Shown: one piece after another, positions 32,484 through 44,371 of the stretch | Layout: the number at the start of each line of letters is the position of its first letter | How positions within the stretch are numbered: position 1 is the stretch's first letter | The notes under the pieces: model-generated | What the model saw: the letters and a program-made list of their open reading frames with translations, nothing else | What the model was told of the DNA's origin: nothing | Databases searched by the model: none | Made by a program: the position numbers and the translations under genes | Assembly (NCBI GenBank): GCA_004352715.1 | Contig: SCFE01000001.1 | Span: 3,432,832 to 3,496,831, forward strand | Direction of reading: 5' to 3' | Length of the DNA stretch: 64,000 nucleotides | Source: Hofstenia miamia | Lineage: Eukaryota > Xenacoelomorpha > Acoela

Positions 32484-34010
32484 TGATTTCAAATTTTCAA
32501 GAGCCAACAAAAATCAGCAAGCATTCGTTCATCTGCTCTACCGCTGTATCTGTTTTCGATAACAGAGATCACCTGATGGAAGCGTTCTCCATGTTGATAG
32601 CTAATTTTCCCAAGATCGTCTGGGAAAAAAGAAATATGACTGTCCAGAAAATGAATTTTCAGTGACATATTAACGTGAAAATCAGACGACATTTCTGTGA
32701 TGTAATTCTGAAAGTCATTCGATCGATAGCTGCCAAGAAAATTTTGCTTTACGTTGATAATGGCGACCCATGCTCGCAACTCACTCTGTCTAAGAACAGA
32801 TTTAAACCTCTCATTCTTCATTAGCTTGACAATATCGGGTCCAACACTTAGTTTTGGACTTGGAAATTGTGGAAAGAGTTCTTGCAATACTTTTTTAGCT
32901 TTATTGTCTTTCAAAGCGTTGATGAAGTTTTTCACAATTCCAAGTAAAATATGCTGGGGTGGAAGCAATATACGTTCGTTTTGGACCAATAGCATTTGGT
33001 TATTATTTTTTCACCAATGAAAATGCGTTCCTCAATGGCCAATCTAATCGAACATAGTGTTGGGATCGAGACCGGCTATCCCATAGACACAAAAAGCACC
33101 CATGCCTAAAATAGGCTAGTTGGAGCCCAGTCAATATGGCAATAATTTTTAAATCTCCTCCAACATTCCAATGATATATCTTGTAATGAATCAGTTGCAA
33201 TGTAGATTTGATCATTTATAGCTGTCTTTGCTGTCTCTAGAATAGGCCACTGGAACTGCAGGACTCCTTTCATGCTAGAATTGAGCCATTAAGAAATAAC
33301 CACTAATCGGTTCTTATATCTGAGTTTATTCCAAGTGCCTGAAACAAACCGTTGATGTCAGAGTAATAAACCATTTTCACGTTTCATTGAAAAAAAATAC
33401 GGAACATATTTTTCTTCGCGATAGTTGTGCACGGTAATTCGGGTATCTGGCTTTAGCACGCCTTAAGTTTTAAGCATCCTTAACATGATGTAGGAATCAT
33501 CTTTAGAAAGAGGCTGACTCCTAACGAGAGCATCAAGCTGTGACTGATCCATCTGTGTAGGTTATTTGAAGATCCCGGCATTTCTTCATCACTTTCTGAT
33601 CTAGAAGCACACTCTACCGTCGAATCGGTTTCCGTTTCCAGAGAAGATTTGCTTGGTACAGGGATTTCATTGCAGTCTGTGAAAGGAAGAGGTCGAATAG
33701 GGAAGCTAAGTTGAATGTTTTAGCTGTTTTTCTGCAGTATCCTGACACCTTCACCCTGCAAAAGTAGCAGTCATTTAAATGATCTGCTTGTTCACGCTAT
33801 GACATAGGTGTAGAAAATGACAGTCTTTTTAATTTGCCTGCTTCCCATGAAGACAAGTTGGAATTGCAGCATTTGCATATAACATGAGGATCGAAAGCTT
33901 TGTCTTGGTCTCCAAGAGCCATTTTGAAATAGTCCAAATATCTTTGTTGTATCAGAGCTGAAATGCGGACATCAGTCACCCCTGAAAATGAACTCTCCAC
34001 ATATATAGCA
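32484..34010 (-). pseudogene. Uncharacterised repeat-family protein, copy 1, decayed
   Basis: Minus-strand blocks correspond in order to the + copy at 49576-51053. They are LGDQDKAFDPHVICKCCNSN (about 33850-33910); a CYFCRVKVSGYC block after a stop (about 33750); SQLDALVRSQPLSKDDSY (about 33480-33550); a YREEKYVPYF block and YSDINGLFQALGIN (about 33340-33430); GCFLCLWDSRSRSQHYVRLD (about 33030-33100); and the C-terminal part 32489-32995 with MSLKIHFLDSHISFFPDDLG and HGERFHQVISVIENRYSG. Several stops and frameshifts make it a pseudogene. It keeps the middle region that copy 2 lacks. I recall this family as common in arthropod and other invertebrate genomes without an assigned function; copy number and Cys pairs suggest a transposon protein. 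Confidence 0.75.
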
Positions 34011-35302
34011 AAATTTATTTGGATCTGTAAGACACGATCGGTGCGCCATTAACTCTCAAAAGTATCAGTGAAAGTAAAATAATGAGACAACGGAGAGAGT
34101 TGTGGCGCCACACGCTGAGTCATCTTTGCTTACCATCACAAGCGTCAAAGCTAACGATTAGTTTATTTTGTTGTCTTTAATGAGCACATTTATGCGAGTG
34201 AGGGCAACACGATAGCTGCAACTAAATTTAATTTTAAAAAGCTGCAAATGACACCAAATAATTTTCGATGAAGTATTTAAAAACACTAAATTACTTCATT
34301 CTTATAATGCTGACCCAAATCTGATTAATTAAAAACATAAAATTAGAGATAGAGAAAACTCTAGACGTCTTAGACTATGAAAAGTATACATCAGCTCAAT
34401 GAACTCTACCTATTAGGCATATTTTTATTTTATTAAAGATTTCAATGTTGGGCAGTGTTATATGCCCGGCGACGTGAACCAATGGCATACGCATCGGTTG
34501 TGTGTGCATTGTTTGAAGCATGATCTCATATTCCTTACATTACGGTTTATGGTTTATTTTATAATGTCAAATTAAAGGTGCAATGAATTTGATGGAGAAA
34601 TGTCTTAATGTCTGCAATAGTAGGATTAATCTGACTTTCAAATTCAAATGCAATAATGGAAAATAATTCAAAATTCACAATATATCCCTATTAACGGAAT
34701 TAATTTCTGTTTTCCAAAAACTAGAAGTTTTAAACTAATCTGTGTTGCCATTGTTATTTGATACTTTATTAAATTATTTCTTCATATTACAGCATATTAA
34801 ACTAGAAATCTACCTTTATAAAAATTTTTTTGCACAATATCATCACCAAATTTCATTTTTGGACGAGCTAAGGGTATGCTAAATGTTTGTACAATTTAAT
34901 ATTATGATTCATACATAGCTTAGAAATTTTATTAGATAAATTAATTCAGCAAGATAAAAGAAAAATAATTATATTTTCATAAAAATATGTACAAATGTAC
35001 TTGGAAAAGTCGTTTATTATTAAAGCGAAAACTCTCATAATATTACGATGTTCTTTTTGATGAAATAGATTTCGTCTTTCAAAAAATTTCGTCGAATGAA
35101 TCTTTTTCGTTTTTCTTATGAAACGTCTTTATACGTTTTGCATAGAGAATGATATAATTATGATAATGGCGTCAAAATTGACTTCGTGGTAGCGTTTTGA
35201 AATTATGCTAACCCTATGCTAAAATCGCATTATTGTAAAAATTAAAGGAAAATGCAAAAATGCAATAAAAGTTCCTTTTAATAATGGAAACAACCCATGT
35301 AT
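34011..35302. other. No gene seen
   Basis: About 1.3 kb of AT-rich sequence with no supported coding region, RNA gene or clear repeat. Confidence 0.6.
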
Positions 35303-35700
35303 TTACAATGTAGGTGAACAATGAAAAGCACTACTTTTTGACTTTATTTTAAAGAAATATCCTTTCATGTGATTATCAAATAAATCAACACCATTTTTAT
35401 ATTTATTGTAATTTTGGATACAAAATGGAATTTCAAAATTTTGCTGCTTTCCTTTATTTCTTTTATTCGCCAATCCATTACGACAAATTCCTTCAAAATT
35501 GCTTCTTACATTTACAAGTTTGCTGTCATTCCAACGCACTAACCATATTTGATTTGTTCCATCAAACTTAATATGAAACTCACCACGATTTCTCTTCCCG
35601 AAAATATTGATAGATTCTAAAGGACAGTTACTAATTCCATCGTTTCTAAATGTGCCAGTTATATAATCTTTGTACTGGTTGGTATTGATTTAACTTAAAC
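35303..35700 (-). pseudogene. piggyBac transposase C-terminal fragment
   Basis: A single open minus frame reads TGTFRNDGISNCPLESINIF, then VRWNDSKLVNVRSNFEGI, then IQNYNKYKNGVDLFDNHMKG. These match the piggyBac blocks 'T-G-T-x-R-x-N-R', 'W-x-D-N-K-x-V-x-x-L-S-x-F' and 'Y-N-x-x-M-G-G-V-D-L-x-D', the last carrying the final catalytic Asp. Only about 130 of roughly 550 residues remain. No TTAA-flanked ends were located. Confidence 0.8.
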
Positions 35701-37440
35701 GTACATATTTATTCTTTAAGTAGCATTGAAGAATCCTCAATGTTTTACTTCATATCAATAATTTGTGTGAATACTTATTTTCAATGCTTTTCTTAATGAA
35801 AATATGATTTTTTGTGTTTAGATAGTAAGGAATGCGGTAATAAACTTCGTCTCGGACTTTCAAAAAGAATTCATGGTTTGAAGTCACTTCATCCTTACAT
35901 CAGAAATAGCGAGGAATAAACTATTCATTTCTATTTTTATTTAAGTTTTGCTATATAAAAGTTAATTTGTTTGATCTCCCATCTTATATAGGCATTTAAA
36001 GATTATTAAATCGTTATTTTCAAAATTGGTCACCATTAGGCGAGACAACGTAGTCTATTACAAATACCACGATTTTGATTTTATGTATTGCACACTCAGT
36101 TTCTATGTGAATTTGCACAATTAACTGATGTTTTTAAATAAAATGGTAAAAAAAGATCGGCGTAAACAGAGGGTGGCAGATAAACTAGTGTCAACTTTAT
36201 TTTATTCACAATAAAAATTTCTAGAATACCGTTGCGAAAATATTTTCCATAATTTCTTTTGTTGAACCGAAATTTTTGTCATACTTGGAATAACATCAAA
36301 TATGTTTATTCGATGTATTATTCACAAAGCCTGTTTTAAATTTTTTCTATATAAAGGCAGTGGGATAGCCAAGCATTTAAGAAATATGTTTCATTTACAA
36401 ACCTATTGGAATCATTTTGTCAAGACATTATTTTATTGATTGCGAAATGAAATTCTAATTTTTCAATTATTTCGAAATCTTTCAATTTGTTGCGTAAACT
36501 AAATGAACAAAGATTTATAATCTTACTTTCTTCAAAAAGATTAAACACTTGCTACTCACAAACTAATACGGGGATCTAAAATCTAGAATAACCACATGAT
36601 ACAGGATTCGCTTGCTTCATTAGCACAACAATAATGTTTGGCACAAATTGCCAACACATGATAGGGTAGTACATTTACCCACAAATGTATCCATATCCAT
36701 ATATATATATATATATATAACCAAAATTCTTAATAGACTTTTAGTAAAAAACTATTGTAACCATATTATTATAATTAAAAAAACATGCAGATATATTTCG
36801 TCTTACAAAGTCATCGTCAGTTTCTTTAAATTTTTTGGCATCTCTTTCATGAAAGCATCCGTATGATGGAATTGAAAATTGAGAGAAGTTTGGTTAGATT
36901 TTTAATTCCCTGCGATGATTTTGTAAGTCGAAATATATTGTGGTAAAGTAGTAAATAGACTATATTGTCAATCAAATTAATAAAATAACAAAATATAAAA
37001 AATAAATTATTTATAATAACAAAGTGAATTATTCGAGCGATAAAAAGAACAACAGCAAAGAAACAATCTAAAACAGCTAACATTGTTATCATAGTTGTCA
37101 ATAAAAGGATTTCCAAGAGATTTGTTGGAATTCAAGCAAAAAAAACTTTAGAAATTGCAGTGAAATATTTAAAACTACGTTAGCATCAACTATTAAGATT
37201 GTGTCAATAAGGCTTAGAAATGTCCATTTTAAAAAATAATTGTCGAGAAGAACAAGTAGAAATCTTTTAGTGTAGCAGTGTAACTTACATTCAACTATTG
37301 CTGATACTACAACAATTGCGTCATTAACAAATTAATAAACAAACAAATGAAATAACAACGAATATAAAGAATAAGGTATAGAACAACAAAATACAATAAA
37401 AATAGATAAAATACAAAAAATAGATATAATTAAGATAGTA
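35701..37440. other. No gene seen; (TA)n at 36696-36719
   Basis: AT-rich sequence with one TA microsatellite. The 89-codon minus frame at 36847-37116 is Ile/Leu/Phe-rich because of base composition and is not supported as a gene. Confidence 0.6.
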
Positions 37441-37830
37441 CTAATCAGACTTTTGTTAGCACTTGTGCCATTTCTTGTGAAATTTGTATCTTTTCCATTC
37501 TGATTTACAAATTTCTGTAATATAATGCGAAGTCAGATATGCACCAATTTAGATTTAAATTTTCATCTTTCTCTCATTTGTGTAACTTTAATTGGAAGAT
37601 TGTCCCAGATTTCTATTGCAGTGCTTATAAATGAAATTTTCAAGAATTTTTTTTCAAATTTTACTTTCCCTATTGTAGAAGTTCGTTTATTTATTAAATT
37701 GCTGCTAAAAGAAGGTAATTCTACTCTATCATACGGCATATGTCTATTAATAATGTTTCAGAGGCTGATGACGTTGCATACACCGAAATATTCATCCAAA
37801 TTACGCACATTGCACTTGCATTATTGATAC
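37441..37830 (-). pseudogene. Possible LINE C-terminal tail
   Basis: The minus strand reads KISFISTAIEIWDNLPIKV (about 37580-37640), preceded by a basic region. This resembles the 'S-F-x-x-x-A-I-x-x-W-N-x-L-P' segment near the end of LINE polyproteins; compare NTAIQTWNSLPKEM at 40195-40240 and NTAINMWNELPKYI at 55065-55110. No RT motif is nearby. Confidence 0.45.
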
Positions 37831-38803
37831 CTACTGCGATTTGCAGTAAAATTAATAAAAATGAAGCCTCAAACACTTTTCGTTACAGATCAAATTTTGA
37901 TGCGACAAATCAATTTAAGTAACAAAATCAAATACTTACCTATTGCATACATCTATATACTTATTGAAGCGCTTTGATTTCTTGAACATTGCAAAAACCA
38001 CTTTCAAATATAATAAGGCCATTAACAATATATTATTTTTCTGCATAACAAAGTTTATGATTTGAGGGCATAACAATAAGCGAATATAGGTCTACACAAG
38101 CAGAGATTTAGATCTAACCTTTCTACTTTATTGAGATGAAATATTCTAAAAATTTAATTTACTTCTTTGCATTTCAGACCCTTTAACTGTTTGATGAACC
38201 CTTTTTTGTTGCAAAGCAAATGTAATGGTTGTAGCTCCACACATTTGAAAGGAATTTGTATTGCATACTGCAAGAGTGTTTGTTGCTATTTTTGTTTTTT
38301 GCACTGCAAATCGCCAGGCCGTGATTAATGTAGGCCTTGCTTCAACTCAACATAATCTCTAAAATCAACGTATTTTCCTCTAACTTTTTCACAAGCTCAC
38401 TGCTCACTACTCTCTTAGAAAGACACCTCAAAAAATTTGAATCCTTTTAATTGCACACCACTAAGCGGAGGAAAACTAAATTGATTTGCTTCAAAATAAG
38501 TGTTGTGCGAAATTAAACGGGCAAGTTCATTATATGCTTTACAACACAGTGAAATAGCGCGATTTAAGCAAAAAGATTTAGTCAGCAATAAGTCATCGTA
38601 GATGGTTTTATAGATTAATATGTTTTGGTGTAAAACGTGTTTGAAATAGACACTTTCAATTATTCTATAGAAAAATCGACGTCGAGAATAAACATTTTTA
38701 AGATTCTGGCAAGTTCTTAGACTTCAACGACATAATATGTAATAGTGAAATGTCAGACAAAACCTTCTTGCCAGGGATTGATCGTAGATGCTGATAAAGA
38801 AAC
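37831..38803. other. No gene seen
   Basis: AT-rich non-coding sequence up to the target duplication of the hAT-like element. Confidence 0.55.
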
Positions 38804-38811
38804 ATCATAAT

Positions 38812-38912
38812 TAGGCCCTTGCGAGCCCAGTATTCCTATCACGAGCTGAACCCGAGCCGAGCCAAGCCTTAGGCTAAAGTTCGCAAGCCCGAGCCAAGCC
38901 TTAATTCGTGTA

Positions 38913-38949
<37 letters not shown>

Positions 38950-39629
38950 NNNNNNNNNNNNNNNNNNNNNNNNNNNNNNNNNNNNNNNNNNNNNNNNNNN
39001 NNNNNNNNNNNNNNNNNNNNNNNNNNNNNNNNNNNNNNNNNNNNNNNNNNNNNNNNNNNNNNNNNNNNNNNNNNNNNNNNNNNNNNNNNNNNNNNNNNNN
39101 NNNNNNNNNNNNNNNNNNNNNNNNNNNNNNNNNNNNNNNNNNNNNNNNNNNNNNNNNNNNNNNNNNNNNNNNNNNNNNNNNNNNNNNNNNNNNNNNNNNN
39201 NNNNNNNNNNNNNNNNNNNNNNNNNNNNNNNNNNNNNNNNNNNNNNNNNNNNNNNNNNNNNNNNNNNNNNNNNNNNNNNNNNNNNNNNNNNNNNNNNNNN
39301 NNNNNNNNNNNNNNNNNNNNNNNNNNNNNNNNNNNNNNNNNNNTATATATATATATATATATATATATTAATAGGATTCCTAAATAGGATTATAAATATG
39401 AACAACTCTGTACGCAGGGCTAGATGAGATATAGCTAGATGCTAGATCTAAATGTCACTTGTTTGTGATCGAAATGAAGGCTGCTAAAATAAGTCAATAG
39501 TTAATATATTTTACACGTGTTTGCTTGGAAATTCAATCCTCGGGCTCGGCTGAATGTGTTTAAAGTGCGATCCGAGCTTGAACAAAGGTCGCGAGCCCGA
39601 GTCCGAGCTCGAGCCCTTGCAGGGGCCTA
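38812..39629. mobile_element. Non-autonomous hAT-like element with 8-bp target duplication
   Basis: The ends are TAGGCCCTTGCGAGCCCAG (38812) and, reverse-complemented, TAGGCCCCTGCAAGGGCTCG (ending 39629). ATCATAAT flanks both sides exactly (38804-38811 and 39630-39637). An 8-bp duplication with short TAG-type inverted ends is the hAT signature. The subterminal regions are GC-rich with repeated GAGCCCGAGC-type words on both sides, possible transposase binding sites. The interior is a TA microsatellite plus a 394-N gap, and no transposase is visible. Confidence 0.8.
38950..39343. other. Assembly gap, 394 N
   Basis: Gap with TA microsatellite on both edges (38927-38949 and 39344-39368), inside the hAT-like element. 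Confidence 0.98.
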
Positions 39630-39774
39630 ATCATAATTTATTATTTCATTTTCTAACTAATGTAATTTTCTGCCTATGTGAAGCATATTACTTTCATTTG
39701 CAAACTTTGTTGTCAATACACTAAGTTCAAAATTAACAAACATTTCATTAAGATACTTACTTCATTAACATACT

Positions 39775-40350
39775 TCAGTCTACCGTGATCTTGTCAAGCA
39801 ATAATGATGTTGCACGTATTGTATCACTTGATTTGAGAAAAGCATTTGATCGAGTGTCCCATGAATTGATAGCTGCACGACTGATAAAACTACCAAATAT
39901 CTCGTATATAATCTGTAAATTGTACGCTGATTTCTTGCATGAAAAAAAAACAATTTGAGACGTTCGATCGAAAATCTTCCAATTTTACCTTTACCAATGC
40001 TGGTGTTTTTCAAGGTTCAATTTCTGACCTGTCATTTTTCAACATTTCCTATGATGATCTGAAGATAGATGTTGCCAACACGTTTTAAGCAAAATTGGTT
40101 TGCCGACAATAATATTCACACACAGAATTCCAAATCCAAACACTTTACTTGCTCTAAATTTAGAAAAAAGTTTTGAGGCAATAATTCATTAATACTGCTA
40201 TTCAAACTTGGAACTCACTACCTAAAGAGATGAAGAAAATTGAAAAACTCTTAAGAACATTACAAATTTCCTTAAGCAAAGCATGGCTAGGATGCAAAAT
40301 CTACAATGATGATTGTAATATCTGGTTCTTGAAATCCTTGTAGTAATTTA
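39775..40350 (+). pseudogene. LINE RT with large internal deletion
   Basis: RIVSLDLRKAFDRVSHELIA (about 39818-39880) is the first catalytic Asp block of a LINE RT. After a frameshift come a GVFQGSISD block (about 40003-40030) and then, with the YxDD region missing, NTAIQTWNSLPKEMKKIEKL near 40190-40250, the C-terminal tail. Less than 600 bp remains of a domain that normally needs over 1.5 kb. Confidence 0.7.
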
Positions 40351-40930
40351 TCCCTAGCCTGGTAGATTTATTGCATACATGTATATTGTATATTGTTTTA
40401 TTCTATTGAATGTATTCGCAAAATGTTTGTATATTTCATGATACTATTCAGAAAAATTACTGATTTTTAATTGTTAATATTTATCTGAATATAGAATATC
40501 TTATATTGTCAGTAGTTATAATAAAACAGATCCGTGGTCCAAATTGGACCTTTTGTCCTCTGATGACTCAGCAATATCAAGGAGTGGTTTAATTAGTGAT
40601 TCACGCACTTGACAATATTAAGTTTGCTAACTAATGGATTTCAAGGAGCATTTTAATTAGTGATTTATGACATTTACTGGGTGATTCATTTTTGTGACAT
40701 TTACGGGGGTATTGATTTTTACAATGATTCATATACATGTGGGGGCCAATTTAGTTTACAATGATTCATACATGTTGGGACATTTTAGTTTACAATCGCA
40801 TGTTTTTGCAATAGTGACTGATTTATATAACTAATTTCATATGTTTTTTGTTAATATACCTGGCTATATCATGCATTATGCAGGCATACATGTATTTGTA
40901 TAATACATTGGATTTCTGTTGCATTTGTGA
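40351..40930. other. No gene seen; short imperfect repeats
   Basis: Words such as TTTAATTAGTGATT and TTTAGTTTACAATGATTCATA recur two to three times between 40585 and 40800. No coding region. Confidence 0.6.
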
Positions 40931-41170
40931 TAATGGCTAATATTTTTTCTATCCATAAAAAATCCTAATGTTTCAACTGCTTACAAGGTTAATGTACAAT
41001 ATTTAATTCGAAATCATTACATGCAAAGGCTACATCTCATTTTCAAATTGCTGGCTAATATTTTTTCTTATCCATAAGAAATTCCTGGCATTTCAACTGT
41101 TTACAGGATCAATGTACAATGTTTAATTCGAAATCGTTACATGTAAAAAGCCACATTTTGTTTTCAAAGT
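40931..41170 (+). repeat. Two tandem copies of a unit of about 120 bp
   Basis: GGCTAATATTTTTTCT...CATAA, TTTCAACTG, TTACA, ATGTACAAT, TTTAATTCGAAATC and TTACATG occur in the same order in 40934-41050 and 41054-41170. A third, more diverged copy begins GGCTAATATG at about 41871. Confidence 0.8.
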
Positions 41171-41660
41171 ACATTATTTCGTTGTAAAAAATTCCATACA
41201 TTTATTTATTTTTCACAAAACGGGAAAATATTCATTATATTTAAAGGTATAATACATGATAAAAGCAACCCAGTTTTCGGAAAAAGTAAACACAGGGTTA
41301 TGCATAAAAGCGATTTACATTACAAAGATTTGAAATTTAGACGTTCACACTAAAATCAAAAATAGTTTTGGGAGAGGGTAAACATGGTTTATGTATAACA
41401 CCGAAATTTTGATTCCTAAAATATTAAACATTGAAATTAAACAAAAATATATTTGATAATAAAATGGTTAGAATTTATAGACATTAGTAAAAAATGCAAT
41501 GTCTAGCACATGTAATAAAACAAAATCATCATTTTCAAAATACATTTTTTTACTAGATATTTAAGTGAGCATGGTAAAATCCGCATTTTAAAATAAGACA
41601 AAAATATGTATATATTCACTTTTAATGATGATAAATTACACTAGTAAATTTGTCTATGTT
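41171..41660. other. No gene seen
   Basis: AT-rich non-coding sequence downstream, on the minus strand, of a candidate terminal exon. Confidence 0.5.
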
Positions 41661-41735
41661 TTAGTTCATCCAGTCCCCATCTGCTTCACCATCTGCTAGA
41701 CTCGTATTTTCTTCATTCACCATGTATCTTCCATT
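41661..41735 (-). CDS. Candidate 3'-terminal exon of an unknown host gene
   Basis: After a minus-strand acceptor (GCATGTGTGCAACAG, ending 41736), a phase-0 frame encodes NGRYMVNEENTSLADGEADG, then DWMN and a stop at 41663-41661. The acidic, low-isoleucine composition is unlike chance AT-rich frames and like an acidic C-terminal tail. No upstream exon was found between here and 42800, which is filled with degenerate repeats. No clear poly(A) signal lies close by. Confidence 0.3.
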   Translation of the reverse strand, partial: NGRYMVNEENTSLADGEADGDWMN

Positions 41736-42210
41736 CTGTTGCACACATGCAAATAATAATCTAAGTCAGGATTTTAGACATGCTGTTTAAATATGTAATT
41801 GAGTATTAAATATTGAATTAAAACACTTTATGTATTATTGTATGACAGAGAAATTGATATTAACAAATAAAGGCTAATATGTCCCATGTTTTAACTGCCT
41901 CCCATGATTAACAACAGCACAGATTGTAATTTGATGTTTTCCCATCACGCATTTTTACTTTGAGATCTGGTAATTGGAAATGGATTTACAGCATAGAATA
42001 AGAGAGAGACAGTGTACACACTAGTTATTTTGCTAACATCTTGCTTTTATTTCTTTATGAAGAAACTATCAGCATTGGGACTAAATAAACTAAATAATGT
42101 GTTAATATTGAATATTTAATATTTTTCTACTACTGATTCACTTATGGTTTGAGAAATCTTTCTATCATGTAAACATTTTTTAATTATTAAACATGGTGTT
42201 ATGTAGGAGG
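41736..42210. other. No gene seen; includes a diverged repeat copy near 41871
   Basis: AT-rich sequence with a third copy of the 120-bp repeat family and no supported gene. Confidence 0.5.
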
Positions 42211-42730
42211 GGACACTAGCAAACTAAACAATGTATTTACAACAAAATTCACTATAAAATGTATCACCTAATAGAGAGTGAGCAATGAAAAGGAAATTGT
42301 TTATCATGGAAACAGTGCTTTTTCTTTTGGTAGAACAACAGCTGACTAATTGTTTAGACCAAAACTGTAGTGATGGCAAACTTTGTGTAGTTGGCAAAAC
42401 TAAATAATCCATAGCGAAATATATATAATTCATTTGTTTTACCAAATTTATTGTACGAGATTTGTCATCAGCAAAGAGGTATTCTTTATCGGTTGATGAT
42501 GGAAAACTTTTCTATTGAATAATGGGGAATCTAAATACACCATAAACAAAATATGTAGTTAATTTCTATTATATCGTTTTTATTGTATGAGATTCATCAA
42601 CTGTGAGGAGACATTTTTTTTTGCAAAAACTTGTTTTTGATAAACACCCAAACTGGGAGCATATATCATTCAATTGGAAACTAAACAAGTCAATATGCAC
42701 AATATATTTGTGATATATATTATACCTGAG
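42211..42730. repeat. Degenerate tandem array, unit about 140 bp
   Basis: Segments starting near 42211, 42361, 42520 and 42660 share diffuse patterns: an AAACTAAA-type word, then an AAAATAT-rich core, then TTTATTGTA(C/T)GAGATT (42447 and 42588) and a GAG(A/G)-rich end. The clearest pair is 42447-42500 against 42588-42640. Minus-strand open frames here (42224-42445, 42569-42796) are by-products. Confidence 0.45.
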
Positions 42731-42825
42731 TGTTGTGACAAACAAATGTTTTTGCATTCTTATAGAAGCTAAGCACACATGTAAATAAGTAATCAATTAA
42801 ATAGATTATTATTAATAAATTTACT

Positions 42826-44199
42826 GTGCCCGACACGATTTTAGATTTTATAGTCTCTGGCTATTATAATAAATACAAATTGCAACTCATATTTCAAGGT
42901 TTATTGTTTGTTAAATTTAAAAACAATCGCATTGCTATTCCCAAATATTATAAACGCGATCTAGTACGAAAAATACATGAAAACTGTCACTTGGGCATCC
43001 TACAAACAGAAAAAACTGTAAATACACGTTTTATAGTAACTAATTTGCGAAAAGTGGTATAAGATGTCATTGATAAATGTATGATTTGCTTACTAAATAA
43101 TAAAGATCCCTTTCCAGAACAATGAACAGAACTTCAAAAAATTATTGCTGAAAAACCTAACGAAATCGTTCACATTGATATTGAACAATTATCAAAAGAT
43201 GACGAAAATGTTCAATATGTTGTAGTTATGGTTGACAATTCTACTAAATATTGTAAAATTATACCTACCAATTTAATTACAACTAAGAAAATTGCGGATA
43301 TTATTGTTCATGAATGGATATTAACCATTGGACCAATGTCACAAAAAACAACAGATCAGGGTGTTCAGTTTGAAAGTTCTTTGTTCTCTGAATTGATGTC
43401 TCAACTCGAAATTCTACATGAACACACAACAGTTTACCATCCCCAAGCCAATGGTATGGCTGAAAGAACTAACCGCACTTTATTAAAACTAATTAGAGCA
43501 TTAACTTCATGTATAGGAGGTAAACATTGGCGTAAAATTATTAAAAAAGTTGAATTTTATTATAACACGTCTGTTCATACCACTACTGGCATTTCACCGT
43601 ATAAAGCTATGTTCGGTCATGAAGCTACTGCTCCTCTATCGATTCTTTTTAAAAATTATTCAACAAATTCCACTGATAAATACCTTCAAGATCTCATAGA
43701 CATTTTAACGTCTACACATGCAATGATGATTCACAATAAAAAAGAGTGCTATCGTCAAAAATGAAACTTTAACAAAGAGATTTATGGAAAACATCACTTC
43801 ATCGGAGATAAAGTTTATGGTTTTATGCCTGGAATAACCACAGATAAACATCAAATCCGGAAATTGGCACATAAATGGCAGGGCCCTTTTGAGATTGTCA
43901 AAATATTACCTGATAATAACTATAAATTAAACACCAATAACATAGTTCATTTACAAAATCTTAAACACCCTATTAAAGACATTGAAAATGCCAAATTAGA
44001 CAATTTTAATGAATTAAAATGTATTGACAACAGTATAGATAACTTTTATGATGTATCTGTTATTGAAAGTATACAAGAGGAATCTCTTGATGAATCAGTA
44101 CAATACAATGTAAATGTACCATCTAGAATTTTACCAAAACGTACAACTAGAAATCGTAATCCTAATTATATTTCCCAAGATTGGGAACTAGATATTTAA
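42826..44199 (+). pseudogene. Ty3-type integrase with three in-frame stops, no RT upstream
   Basis: One frame runs the whole length. It has an HHCC zinc domain (KIHENCHLGILQTEK ... DKCMICLL, about 42970-43095) and an integrase core with IVHIDIEQL (first Asp, about 43170), KTTDQGVQFESS (second Asp, about 43350) and HPQANGMAERTNRTLL (Glu, about 43440-43485); the second Asp and the Glu are 35 residues apart, as in DD35E integrases. A GPY/F-type C-terminal module, KWQGPFEIVKILPDNNYKL, follows at about 43875-43930, then a tail ending at 44199. Stops occur at 43060-43062 (TAA), 43123-43125 (TGA) and 43762-43764 (TGA), but no frameshift. No reverse transcriptase, RNase H or protease precedes it, so it is a 5'-truncated Ty3-like element or an integrase-type (Ginger-like) DNA transposon. 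Confidence 0.8.
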
Positions 44200-44371
44200 C
44201 ATTTGTTTAGGTTTGAAACGACAATGCCCACCACTGAAGGCAAGTGAGTCTACCTCGTCTCTATCCAGGCACCGTGTCAAATGGAGAAAATCATACTAGT
44301 CCCATGCATCTTGCGATGCAGGGTCTGGGAGCACTGAATCAGACACTTCTCAGTCTAAACAGAGGCTTCAA
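44200..44371. other. Spacer between integrase and unknown ORF
   Basis: About 170 bp of less AT-rich sequence. It contains the first CTTCAAATGGTT word, which recurs downstream. Confidence 0.5.

Noticed and set aside
36847-37116. 89-codon minus frame rich in Ile, Leu and Phe, membrane-like
   Set aside because: Composition is what AT-rich DNA gives by chance; no start context, splice sites or neighbours support it.
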